This document shows, piece by piece, positions 8,189-16,262 of a stretch of 64,000 nucleotides of DNA; the stretch's first letter is position 1, and every line of letters begins with the position of its first letter. The position numbers were made by a program, and so were the translations under genes. Under the pieces are notes generated by a model. That model was not told the DNA's origin and searched no databases. It saw only the letters and a list, made by a program, of their open reading frames with translations. This DNA comes from CAVONV01 sp963697355. Its GTDB lineage: Bacteria > Acidobacteriota > Vicinamibacteria > Marinacidobacterales > DATDRI01. The DNA is taken from assembly GCA_963697355.1 (NCBI GenBank), contig CAVONV010000023.1:1364001-1428000 (forward strand), read 5' to 3'.

Positions 8189-8527
8189 TCAGGCCTCGTG
8201 CGCAACGGTGAAGATCGCTGTGGGATCGATATACACGCTCCATGAACCGACGAATTCCTTGCCTGCATCGGTTCCGATGAAACCCAACATGGCGTCCAAG
8301 TCCGATACTTCAATCTTGGCGACGTACTGGTAGGGCGGTCGAACCGGCATTTCCCCCTCGGGTTCGGAAACCGCAGGCCCCAGAACGTTGTCGATCTTCC
8401 ATGTCTGGAACGACGTACACCACGGTGCACCCCTGATCCCGGGAATTTTCGTTTTGGTGAGATAAGCATCGTACTCCTCAGACTTCTGGCCTTCCTTCAG
8501 ACTGTAAACGGCAAAAAGAGTTGGCAT
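8189..8527 (-). CDS. Small dimeric alpha/beta-barrel protein (HapK/REDY-like)
   Basis: 112 residues starting MPTLFAVYSLKEGQKSEEYDAYL. The pattern of a first strand, a helix with KxxEYxxY, and a DPTAIFTVAHE C-terminus resembles dimeric ferredoxin-like barrel proteins of the REDY/HapK and EthD kind; some take part in secondary metabolism or act as small oxygenases. The ATG at 8527 has an excellent ribosome site (AAGGAGGTGTGTG). A GTG three bases upstream is less likely. It lies about 70 bp below the 43-residue membrane protein and is probably co-transcribed with it. The family assignment is tentative. Confidence 0.6.
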   Translation of the reverse strand: MPTLFAVYSLKEGQKSEEYDAYLTKTKIPGIRGAPWCTSFQTWKIDNVLGPAVSEPEGEMPVRPPYQYVAKIEVSDLDAMLGFIGTDAGKEFVGSWSVYIDPTAIFTVAHEA

Positions 8528-8595
8528 CACACACCTCCTTTATTTGACGCGATTTGCCCAGTGAGACCCTGTACGATATTTGTCCATTCCATGGC

Positions 8596-8727
8596 CTATT
8601 TTTCTTGTTCCTCTCGCCGTTGTTCTTCATCAATCGGCCTTTCGGCTCTGCGCTTGTTCGCGAAGTGAAGATAGGCCGGCAGGATGACACACGCGAAGAT
8701 TGCGATGAGGATCAATGCAATCTCCAT
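8596..8727 (-). CDS. 43-residue single-pass membrane mini-protein
   Basis: MEIALILIAIFACVILPAYL forms one hydrophobic helix, and a strongly charged cytoplasmic tail follows (NKRRAERPIDEEQRREEQEK). The start ATG at 8727 is preceded by AAAGGAG at ideal spacing, and a TAG ends it at 8596. The same-strand barrel-protein gene follows after 68 bp. No homologue is recognised. A good ribosome site, a clean helix-plus-charged-tail design and the conserved direction with its neighbour are the reasons to call it. Confidence 0.62.
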   Translation of the reverse strand: MEIALILIAIFACVILPAYLHFANKRRAERPIDEEQRREEQEK

Positions 8728-8756
8728 CTGACTCCTTTCGACACAACACGGTTATG

Positions 8757-8864
8757 CCCTTCAAGTCTCGTGTCCTGGGGCCGGTTGGCGAGATAAATCT
8801 CTCCCTTTCCACCTTCGCCGATCTTCTCTAGGACCTTGTAGTGGGAGAGTGTCCGGCCAATCAT
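8757..8864 (-). pseudogene. Kinase N-terminal stub coupled to the end of the 9.1-11.8 kb kinase
   Basis: MIGRTLSHYKVLEKIGEGGK with GEIYLAN matches the first 27 residues of the edge kinase, with one Gly-loop change (GGMG to GGKG), then loses homology. Its ATG at 8862-8864 overlaps the TGA (8861-8863) that ends the upstream TPR kinase: an ATGA overlap typical of translational coupling. So the ancestor was a TPR kinase followed directly by a second kinase. Confidence 0.8.
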
Positions 8865-9110
8865 AACTCTAGCTTCCTTCCTGCTTCTTCCACTCGCTCG
8901 CGATCCATGTCGCCGTCTTTCCAGTACTCGTAGAAGCGACGGTAGTACTCGCGGGCTTTTTCCATCTCGCCGCGGTTCTCGTGGATCTTGCCCAGGAAGT
9001 AGAAGCTGCGGACGTAAGGGATGGGCCACGGGATGCGTTCATTCGTGCTTTCGGTGACGCGCTGGAACCAGTGCGCTGCATTATCTTCATCTCCGCGATT
9101 CCAGGTAGGC
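8861..9110 (-). pseudogene. Frameshifted C-terminal end of the TPR kinase
   Basis: In a different frame from the 917-residue kinase, this segment reads RGDEDNAAHWFQRVTES, then YVRSFYFLGKIHENRG and EYWKDGDMDRERVEEAGRK. It aligns with the end of the intact 989-residue kinase (GDDEEATEWLQRITES and onward). One base must be removed (or two added) near 9095-9105 to join the two readings. The full ancestral gene therefore spans 8861-11840. Either the last 75 residues are genuinely lost, or the shift is an assembly error. Confidence 0.85.
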
Positions 9111-11840
9111 CTTGGCGAGAGAGAACCAGATGGGGACGTGTTGAGGGATGCGGAGGTCGTGATGAACGCGAAGAAAGCCTCGTGGGTGAAGCATTGATTG
9201 AGCAATTTCAAGTTCGTCAACAGCCTTAGTGATGTCGCCACGGATCATGGCTAGCTCCCCCAGAAGACGGTGATAGCGTCTTTTCTCTTTTTCGGTGGGA
9301 AGCGATGCTGTCCTTTGTCGGAGCTCTTGCAGGGTTTTCTCCGTCTCCTCCCATTGACCCAGCTTCGCGTACGCGAGTGAAACGAGAAAAAGGCCTTCCC
9401 ACTCCGGAAAATTACCTTTCCCTTCTCGTTGTGCTTCCCGGGCTTGTTCCAGCGCACGAGCTTCATTGCCTTGCTCGAGAAGAACGTCCGCCGCCATAAT
9501 CCGGGCCTCAGCAGTGGTGAGTTGTGGATCTTCGTAAGCATTCACCGCCTGATCGATTTGAGTTAAAGCCTCGTGGGACCGACCGTGGTAAAGGTGAAGT
9601 CTGGCGAGGCAGCGCGATCCCGACCACTTTAGTCTTGGGTCGTTCGAATCGACTGCCTGTTTCGCCGCGCTCTCGGCCAGTTCCCACTTCTCGCGCAGAA
9701 CGAAAACGTGCCATCGGCCAAGCTGAACCTGAGGGTCAGGGAGAATGGACTCTGATGTCTGAAAGGCTTCCAGTGCCTGGTCGAGTTTTCCCCAGCGGAT
9801 GAAATGCTGGCCGAGTCTCTGATAGCCGGCGGCACCGTCTGGGTGTTGTGCCAAGTAGCCTTGAAGGATCTCGTATCCCTTTTCGAATTGCCCTATGCAA
9901 GAGTAGCAAATCGCGAGGTTATCGTATGCGCCAACGAATGCGAATTTTCGCCGTATGGCTTCCTCATAGTGGTCGATAGCATCGTCGTAGCGTTCAAAGT
10001 GGCGATAACGTAAAGCTAAGTTGTTGCGCACAACATTGTCGTCCGGATAAATCTCCAACGATTCTTCCAAAGTCTTAAAGGCGCGCTCGTATGTTTCTTC
10101 CTTCAATGCATAGTAGCTGCCCTCGACATAATAGCGATCGCGTAATGGCAGACGATCTGCGTCCTCGACAGCTTGCCGGCGATATTCTTCGCGTAACTTG
10201 TATTGGCCTATGTTGCCGTACATAGAGGAGAGATTGATGCGGGCCCGGGCAAAGTGAGGGTCCACTTCCAGAGCTTTCTCGAAAAGAGGGATGGCCTCCC
10301 TGAACTGCCCACGAGAATCTAGTTTCACCCCCTCCACATAGTACCGGTAGGCCTCGAGAGAGGAGGTGGTCACATCCTGTATGTATCTATCAAAATCGGC
10401 TTCCGCAGCCTCAGGGATCTCGAAATCTGTCTTGATGCGTCGGGTCAGATCATCCACCATTGAGAAGATGCTCGATTCACCGATCCCTTCGGCTTTCTCC
10501 GTGGTTAGAATCTCCCCGCTGGTCACGTCCTGGACGCGGATGTTGATCCGAACATTGTCTCCGGCTTTCATGAAGCTTCCGAGAATCACCGTATCGGTGT
10601 TTGCTTCTCGAGCCACTTCCTGTACGACCTTGAGCGAAGTGATCCGTTCGTCCAGCCGGTTCATGTCGCTTAGGATTTGATAAAGACGATCCGTACTAAG
10701 CACGGTCAGGTTCGGCGACTGGGAGAGGTCCGTCACCAACATGTCGGTCAAACCGGTACGGAGCCAGTCGAGTTTCGGATCTCCAGAGGCGTTTTCAAAA
10801 TAGAGCACGGCAATCGAGGGTTTAGAGCCAGGAGAAGGCACTGGCTCCAGAGGTGAAGTTTGGGGTCGCGAAACGAGCCATCCAATGATCAACACAGCTA
10901 TGACCCCAGCCACAGCGGCGAGGAGACCGAACTTACGACGGGGCCCGTAGACGACCGGAGAGACAGAGCCTGATTCAAGGTGGCGTCGCGCGGACCGAAG
11001 ATCGATCACAGTATCGTGGATAGTCTGATATCGCTCCCCTGGCTCTTTGGATAGGCACTTGTCGACTATGTGTTGGAGTTCGAAGCGTGTGTCGTCCGGT
11101 ACGTTCGATCCCAAATCGGACAGTCTTGGAGCCGCATCGTTCAAGATAGCATGGAGCGTATCCAACCCACTCTTGCCCTCAAAAGGAAGCCGACCGTTCA
11201 CCATCTCGTGCAGCACAATCCCGAAGCTGAAGATGTCGCTCCTATGATCGACCTTTTGTCCTCGCGCCTGTTCAGGCGACATGTAGGAAACGGTCCCCAT
11301 AACCTTGCCCGGATCCGTTTCGCCGTTCCGCGTGAGGGTCTCGATGTCGCTCCCTTCCCCGGCTAAAGGCTCTATGAGTTTGGCTAGGCCAAAATCGATG
11401 ATCTTGGTATGACCGTCCTCGGTCACCATGACGTTGGCCGGTTTCAGATCCCGATGGACGATGCCTTCATCATGAGCTTTGGCAAGGCCTTCAGCGATGT
11501 CAGTGGAGATTTCGAGAGCACGGCGAAGAGGCACGGGGCCTTTGGCAATCGTGTCACGGAGTTGCTCTCCCCGGATCAGCTCCATCGCAATGAACGTGAC
11601 GCCGTCGGTCTCGTCTATCTCGTAAACCACCCCGATGTGAGGATGCTCGAGCTTCGCCGCAGCCTTGGCTTCCTGGACGAAGCGTCGCTTGCGTTCGGAA
11701 TCGGCAACGAGATCGGGCGGAAGAACTTTGAGGGCAACCTCGCGGTCGAGCTTCAGATCGAGGGCACGGTAAACGATACCCATGCCGCCTCGACTGATCT
11801 CAGAGAGAATTTTGTAATGCGAGAGGGTGCGCCCGATCAT
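9087..11840 (-). CDS. Ser/Thr protein kinase with TolB/FlgO-like and TPR domains
   Basis: 917 residues in the open frame. Kinase domain 9-275: Gly loop SRGGMGIVY, Lys38 in VALKVL, HRDLKPAN (129-136), DFG (149-151), MSPEQARG (187-194). A transmembrane helix lies at about 305-323. Residues 341-470 (PSIAVLYFENASGDPKLDWL and following) resemble the TolB N-terminal/FlgO-like fold often found next to such kinases. Some ten TPR units fill 480-917. Expected topology is kinase in the cytoplasm and TPR region in the periplasm. The start ATG is 11840, behind a weaker GGAGG and the shared promoter. The frame closes early through a frameshift near 9100. Substrates are unknown. Confidence 0.92.
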   Translation of the reverse strand: MIGRTLSHYKILSEISRGGMGIVYRALDLKLDREVALKVLPPDLVADSERKRRFVQEAKAAAKLEHPHIGVVYEIDETDGVTFIAMELIRGEQLRDTIAKGPVPLRRALEISTDIAEGLAKAHDEGIVHRDLKPANVMVTEDGHTKIIDFGLAKLIEPLAGEGSDIETLTRNGETDPGKVMGTVSYMSPEQARGQKVDHRSDIFSFGIVLHEMVNGRLPFEGKSGLDTLHAILNDAAPRLSDLGSNVPDDTRFELQHIVDKCLSKEPGERYQTIHDTVIDLRSARRHLESGSVSPVVYGPRRKFGLLAAVAGVIAVLIIGWLVSRPQTSPLEPVPSPGSKPSIAVLYFENASGDPKLDWLRTGLTDMLVTDLSQSPNLTVLSTDRLYQILSDMNRLDERITSLKVVQEVAREANTDTVILGSFMKAGDNVRINIRVQDVTSGEILTTEKAEGIGESSIFSMVDDLTRRIKTDFEIPEAAEADFDRYIQDVTTSSLEAYRYYVEGVKLDSRGQFREAIPLFEKALEVDPHFARARINLSSMYGNIGQYKLREEYRRQAVEDADRLPLRDRYYVEGSYYALKEETYERAFKTLEESLEIYPDDNVVRNNLALRYRHFERYDDAIDHYEEAIRRKFAFVGAYDNLAICYSCIGQFEKGYEILQGYLAQHPDGAAGYQRLGQHFIRWGKLDQALEAFQTSESILPDPQVQLGRWHVFVLREKWELAESAAKQAVDSNDPRLKWSGSRCLARLHLYHGRSHEALTQIDQAVNAYEDPQLTTAEARIMAADVLLEQGNEARALEQAREAQREGKGNFPEWEGLFLVSLAYAKLGQWEETEKTLQELRQRTASLPTEKEKRRYHRLLGELAMIRGDITKAVDELEIAQSMLHPRGFLRVHHDLRIPQHVPIWFSLAKAYLESRR

Positions 11841-11862
11841 TGGGGACCTCCGCTTGGATGGA

Positions 11863-11892
11863 AGGATATGGCTTTTCGGAGAGCAAAGTCAA
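11863..11892 (-). promoter_or_regulatory. Sigma70-type promoter, conserved kinase-family copy 4
   Basis: TTGACT (11887-11892), 18 bp, TATCCT (11863-11868), upstream of the kinase start at 11840. Confidence 0.75.
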
Positions 11893-12045
11893 AGCTGGAC
11901 AGGGACGCTCCGATCCACGTCGTTCAAGCTACCGCCGGATGCTCGAGCCTGACGACAACGTGTGCGAAGGCCCGCGCCGGTCGTGACGACAGCTCTTCGC
12001 TATATCTCGGAGTATGAGCCATGCCGAGGAAGGAAGCGGAGCTGC

Positions 12046-12582
12046 TTATTTGGGTTCTTGCGCCTCCTCAAGGCGAGCGCGGTACTCGGCGGCCTGTTCG
12101 GGCTTTCCCCAGGCTTCGTAGAGCGTTATGACATAGTCGATGACTACTCGAGTGCGGTCGTTTCCCTTGCCCAACGAGGTCTCGAGCGCCGAGAGCGTGT
12201 CGAGGAGCAGTCGCTCGGCTTGCTCGAATCTGTCCATCCGAGCAAGACAGTGACCATAGTGACCTCGGGAGATCAATAGAATGGGGCTATTCTCGGGCAG
12301 AGCCTTGCCAGCCGTATCATCGAATTCCTTGAAGTTTGTTTCCGCTTCGGCGTACTTGCCCTGCTCACAAAGTGCCTGGGCCAGCCCGCCGAGCGCATAG
12401 AGGGTGTCCGGGTGCTCGCGGCCCAAGACGCGCCGTTCCACCTCCAGGGTGTCACGTAGCAATTCTTCAGCCGCGCCATACTTTTCAATGCGGTTGAGCA
12501 TTGCGGCAAGAATACTTGCGGTGAATAGTGTATTGGGGTGCTCCGCACCTAGGACACGGCGCCGGATCTCCCAGAGCTTCGA
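12046..12582 (-). pseudogene. Frameshifted C-terminal TPR repeats of the PknB-TPR kinase
   Basis: Reads WEIRRRVLGAEHPNTLFTAS, then EVERRVLGREHPDTLYALGG, and further NPHP-type TPR units to a TAA at 12046. These continue the 42-residue repeat series of the gene at 12485-14869 with no gap once one base is removed from the CCC at 12570-12572. The ancestral protein would be near 960 residues. A separate start at 12624 is possible in this frame but lacks a ribosome site, so independent expression is unlikely. Confidence 0.85.
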
Positions 12583-14869
12583 CAAGTAAGCTTTCCGAGT
12601 CGGCATACTGTTCCTGGCGCGCATACAACACAGCCAAGTTGGTCATGGACGTCAATGTCTTCGAGTGCTCTACTCCCAGCACGCGACGCTGGATCTTCAG
12701 CGCCTCATTGTATAGGTTCCCCGCGTCGGCGTACTGACCTTGGTCACTATACAACCCGGCGAGGTTACTCATCGTAGTCAAGGTGTGCGGGTGTTCCTCC
12801 CCGAGTAGGCGGCGGCAGATCTCGAGCGCCGTCACGTACAACGACTCCGCCTCTTGGTAGCGTCCCAACATTGTGTAGAGGGAAGCCAGATTGCTCATTG
12901 AGGGGAGCGTGTCGGGATGCTCGTCCCCCAGAACACGGCGATGGATCTCCACGGTCTTCGCCAAGAGCGCCTCTGCCTCGTCGTAGCGGCCCAACTCCTT
13001 GTACAACGAGCCAAGGTTGTTCATGTTCGTTAGTGTGCTGTCGTGCTCCTCACCCATGGCCTCGCGGCGAAGTTCCAAGGATTCGACGAAGAGCGCTTCC
13101 GCCTCCTGCAATCGGCCTTGTGCAACATAGAGAGCGGCGAGATTGCCCATGGCGTTCAGCGTTTGCGGGTCGTCCTCGCCCAGCGCGCGACGGCTAAGAT
13201 CCAATGTTTTTACGATCAACGGCTCGGCCTCGTCGAGACGCCCCTGCTTCCGGTACAGTATCGCCAGGTCTTGAGTGGCCATCAGCCTGTCCGGATGCTC
13301 TTCTGGGTGGAGCGCTCTTTGGATCTCGAGCTGCCTGCGGGCGTGCTCCTCTGCCTCTTTGTAGAGCCCGAGTGCGTGGTACGTCTCACCGATGGTGCCA
13401 CGCAAACGGGCTTCGATGAGTGGTTGGCCACCGAATTCTTCGCCGATCGAGCCTGCTGCCTGATCGAGCACCTGACGCACCGTGACGTCTTTGCCCAGCT
13501 CAGCAGGGTCCGCCGCCGCCAGCATGCTGGCCAAAAACTCCGTCACCGCTTCGGACTCATCGCGGGCCCTTTCGGCGGCGTCGCGCTCCTGACTCGCGTG
13601 GAAAAAACCCACCGCGGCGGCCGTTAAGCCGACGACGAGGGCAGCAAGGACCAGACCCGCAGCGGTGACGATGACTCGGTTGCGTCTGACGAACTTGCCC
13701 AAGGTGTAGGTCATGCTGGGGGGCCGGGCACGGACTGGCTGGTTACTCAGGTAACGCTGAACGTCCGTTGTCAACTCGTTGGCACTTCCGTACCGACGAG
13801 TTCGATCCTTCTCGAGTGCCTTCATCGTGACCCAGTCGAGGTCGCCTTGGAGTATCTTCTCCAGAGCTCTGACCTCGATTTGACGATTGGAGGCCGACGT
13901 CGTGGAAGCTTCGCCGAGACTACCCACCCTGGTGCTGGGACGCGGAGGTTCCTCTTCTCGAAGCTTTCTTTGAATCTCGACCAGGCCCGCCTTCCGGAGT
14001 TCCCGAGGATCGAACGGCTGGGCGCCCACGAGTAGCTCGTAGAGAACGACACCGAGGGAGTAAACGTCTGTGCGCGTGTCGATATCGAGGTTGGTCATCT
14101 CCGCCTGTTCCGGGCTCATGTACTCCGGAGTTCCGATGAGCTGCCCCAGCTCGGTGTCGACGGTGCGCTCCGTAAGCCTCCGCGACGTAGCCTTCGCCAC
14201 CCCGAAGTCGATGACCTTCGGGACAGGCCGGTTGTCCTGGATTGCGACGAGCACATTCGATGGCTTGAGGTCTCGATGGATGATCCCTTTCTGGTGCGCG
14301 TGCTGGACACCCTCGGCGACTTGGATGAACAGCTCCAGACGCTCCTTGATGGTCAAGCGGTGCTTGTCACAGTACTCAGTGATCGGAATCCCCTGGACGT
14401 ACTCCATCGCAAAGTACGGACGCCCCTCTTCTGTTGATCCTGCATCGTAGACACTGGCAATGTTGGGATGATTCATCAGTGCCAGAGCCTGCCGTTCAGA
14501 CTCGAACCTTGCAATGACCGCCCTGGTGTCCATCCCCCACTTGATTAGCTTGAGGGCCACTCGGCGCTGAACCGGCTTTACTTGCTCAGCCTCATACACC
14601 ACACCCATACCCCCGTGGCCGATTTCACCGAGGACGCGGTAGGGGCCGATTTGACGATCGTCCACATCAACATCGTTATGGATTGTGATGGTCACGGCAT
14701 CTACGGGAGGTGGCTCTTCGAGAAAGCTGTCTGCTTCATCATGAGAAGCAAGAAGCGATTCGACTTCCTGCCGCACGGGAAGCTCAAGTTCACCTAGGAA
14801 GAGTTCCCGTTGTTCAGCGGGAATACCGAGAGCTAATTCGAAAAGCCTCTTAACACGGTCGGTAACCAT
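12485..14869 (-). CDS. PknB-type Ser/Thr kinase with NPHP-like TPR repeats
   Basis: 794 residues in the open frame. An N-terminal acidic segment (1-70) of the kind found in ECF-sigma-linked kinases precedes the kinase domain: GPYRVLGEIGHGGMG (75-89), Lys107 in VALKLIKWG, HRDLKPSN (198-205), DFG (221-223), YMSPEQAE (250-257). A transmembrane helix lies at about 399-423, followed by regularly spaced TPR_12 units (LGEEHPHTLTTMSNLAGLY style) to a frameshift at 12570-12572. After it comes a meaningless tail (GDPAPCPRCGAPQ). Related kinases are often preceded by an ECF sigma gene; here only a decayed zinc-finger scrap lies upstream, on the opposite strand. This kinase belongs to a different subfamily from its neighbours and lacks their promoter. 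Confidence 0.93.
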   Translation of the reverse strand: MVTDRVKRLFELALGIPAEQRELFLGELELPVRQEVESLLASHDEADSFLEEPPPVDAVTITIHNDVDVDDRQIGPYRVLGEIGHGGMGVVYEAEQVKPVQRRVALKLIKWGMDTRAVIARFESERQALALMNHPNIASVYDAGSTEEGRPYFAMEYVQGIPITEYCDKHRLTIKERLELFIQVAEGVQHAHQKGIIHRDLKPSNVLVAIQDNRPVPKVIDFGVAKATSRRLTERTVDTELGQLIGTPEYMSPEQAEMTNLDIDTRTDVYSLGVVLYELLVGAQPFDPRELRKAGLVEIQRKLREEEPPRPSTRVGSLGEASTTSASNRQIEVRALEKILQGDLDWVTMKALEKDRTRRYGSANELTTDVQRYLSNQPVRARPPSMTYTLGKFVRRNRVIVTAAGLVLAALVVGLTAAAVGFFHASQERDAAERARDESEAVTEFLASMLAAADPAELGKDVTVRQVLDQAAGSIGEEFGGQPLIEARLRGTIGETYHALGLYKEAEEHARRQLEIQRALHPEEHPDRLMATQDLAILYRKQGRLDEAEPLIVKTLDLSRRALGEDDPQTLNAMGNLAALYVAQGRLQEAEALFVESLELRREAMGEEHDSTLTNMNNLGSLYKELGRYDEAEALLAKTVEIHRRVLGDEHPDTLPSMSNLASLYTMLGRYQEAESLYVTALEICRRLLGEEHPHTLTTMSNLAGLYSDQGQYADAGNLYNEALKIQRRVLGVEHSKTLTSMTNLAVLYARQEQYADSESLLVEALGDPAPCPRCGAPQYTIHRKYSCRNAQPH

Positions 14870-15030
14870 TCAGACACCACCGTTAGCGGGTTTGGTGAGA
14901 AGCTGCGACGATCTACAGCCTGCGTCCGATGGATGATAATGGAGTCAGCTTGTCGGGGCAAACCATTCACCTGTTCTCCCTCCAACTTGGAAAGAGGGAG
15001 GAAATGTGGGCCTTTTGTCTATTGACTCTT
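14870..15030. other. Divergent intergenic region
   Basis: 160 bp between the kinase start and the anti-sigma-like relic. No conserved kinase promoter is present. A GGAGAATT-like weak signal is all I can see. Confidence 0.4.
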
Positions 15031-15230
15031 ATGAGCGACCTTCAGAGAGACGGCCACCTCAGCCATGAGGACATCGCCGCCCTCATCCTGGGCGAGCTCG
15101 AGTCAGAATAGGAAGAACGTGTTTCTGAGCATTTGGAACAATGCTCGATCTGGGTGGCTTGGCTGGCTGACGTTGGCATAGCAGACAGCTCCGAGTCAGA
15201 GCTTGCTATGCTGTTCACTACTCGAGCCAT
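15031..15230 (+). pseudogene. Anti-sigma zinc-finger (zf-HC2-like) relic with in-frame stop
   Basis: Reading from the ATG at 15031: MSDLQRDGHLSHEDIAALIL, then GELESE, a TAG, then EERVSEHLEQCSIWVAWLAD in the same frame. The HLSxEDIAAxxxGEL and HLEQC pattern is that of anti-sigma factor zinc fingers (H-x3-C-x2-C). The second Cys is Trp here and a stop splits the domain, so it is non-functional. Its presence next to a PknB-TPR kinase fits the usual ECF sigma/anti-sigma/kinase neighbourhoods. Confidence 0.6.
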
Positions 15231-15976
15231 TTCTCGACCAAGGCTCTACGCTTGTCCGTAATTCCGTAGAGGGCCGTCACTTCAATTTCGGAATCACTCG
15301 GTCCGTACTTCATCTGGTATTTGGCATGTTGCAGGAGCAGATCGTAGTCTCGGTGGCCGATGCCGTACACGGCTGTCGGCTCGGAGACTCGGCCTGCAGA
15401 ACGTCGATACCGCTTCATCACTTCCTTAGTGTAGTCTTGCTCGGCGAGATAACTGTTCTGACAACGACATACCAAGTGAACGTTATCAACGCTATGGTCG
15501 CCACCACGACCGTAGGGTTGGTGATGGTGGAACTCGAGCCCCTCTCGTTCGCTACATCGCCGGCCCTCTTCGGTAACGAAAGTGCACTGATGATGGTCAC
15601 GTTCGCAGACGGCTCGTTTGACCGCAGCCGGGATATAACGTGACGACGGTGATGGATTCGTCTCTTCGAGTCTTTTTCTTGGAGCCTTCGTCTTGGCAAA
15701 GCGCTTCGCTTCGAGCCTCTCGAGCTTCTCGGTGACGGCCTCCTCGATGATCGTTGCTAGATCCCCATCCGGGACAGACGAGCGCATGAGATCGCGAAGT
15801 CGATCGAGCTTGTCGCGAAGCTCGGCGCCCGCTGTGAATTCAATCTTGTACCTTGCCGGCGATAGAGGCACCACCACCGCAGGACGGGCTCGAGCAGGAG
15901 CCGGCAGACTGTTACCTATGTACCCGGTCTGTTTTGTTGCCGATGTAGCCGGTTGCACCATGGGTTTCTTTTCCAA
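15218..15976 (-). CDS. HNH endonuclease family protein, probably truncated and decayed
   Basis: 252 residues. Residues 43-85 (RYKIEFTAGAELRDKLDRL, SSVPDGDLATIIEEAV) and 113-175 (RYIPAAVKRAVCERD, CTFVTEEGRRC, LEFHHHQPYGRGGD, VDNVHLVCRCQN) match the C-terminal half of a common HNH nuclease family. Members normally carry about 100 further N-terminal residues. The HHH and Asn165 are kept, but the final His of the usual CRAHN box is Gln (CRCQN), so activity is doubtful. The last 75 residues (TAVYGIGHRDYD, ALYGITDKRRALVEKWLE) are not part of the family as I know it and may be a fused segment. It is flanked by kinase and anti-sigma relics. Confidence 0.72.
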   Translation of the reverse strand: MEKKPMVQPATSATKQTGYIGNSLPAPARARPAVVVPLSPARYKIEFTAGAELRDKLDRLRDLMRSSVPDGDLATIIEEAVTEKLERLEAKRFAKTKAPRKRLEETNPSPSSRYIPAAVKRAVCERDHHQCTFVTEEGRRCSEREGLEFHHHQPYGRGGDHSVDNVHLVCRCQNSYLAEQDYTKEVMKRYRRSAGRVSEPTAVYGIGHRDYDLLLQHAKYQMKYGPSDSEIEVTALYGITDKRRALVEKWLE

Positions 15977-16103
15977 CTTGGACCCGACGAACTCAAAAGG
16001 AATTGGACACCATGGGAGGGCAATGCCGGCAGGGGCCTTGCTTCAATCTCGGACCGCCAATGGCAATCTGCTGCTTGTTCCATAGACCGACACCTCATGG
16101 CCC

Positions 16104-16262
16104 CTAACCAACACGCTGTTCCTTGTTCTCGGCCATCTCGCGGGGCAGGACTTTCAGTGCCATTTTGCGACTGAGTTTCGTGTCATCGGCGACGTAGACT
16201 TCCATTCCACCTTCGCCGATCTTCTCGAAGACCTTGTAGTGGGAGAGAGTCCGGTCAATCAT
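16104..16262 (-). pseudogene. Kinase N-terminal stub coupled to the end of the 16.3-19.2 kb kinase
   Basis: 52 residues: MIDRTLSHYKVFEKIGEGGM, then EVYVADDTKLSRKMALKVLP and REMAENKEQ before a TAG. It matches the start of the KVLEKIGEGGMGEVYLA kinases, but one Gly of the GGMG loop is deleted and everything past the catalytic Lys is gone. The ATG (16260-16262) overlaps the TGA (16259-16261) of the upstream TPR kinase, exactly as at 8861-8864. Too short for any kinase activity. Confidence 0.82.

Noticed and set aside
9087..9110. Programmed ribosomal frameshift in the 9.1-11.8 kb kinase
   Set aside because: No slippery heptamer or downstream stimulatory structure at the shift; the paralogue at 16.3 kb is a single frame.
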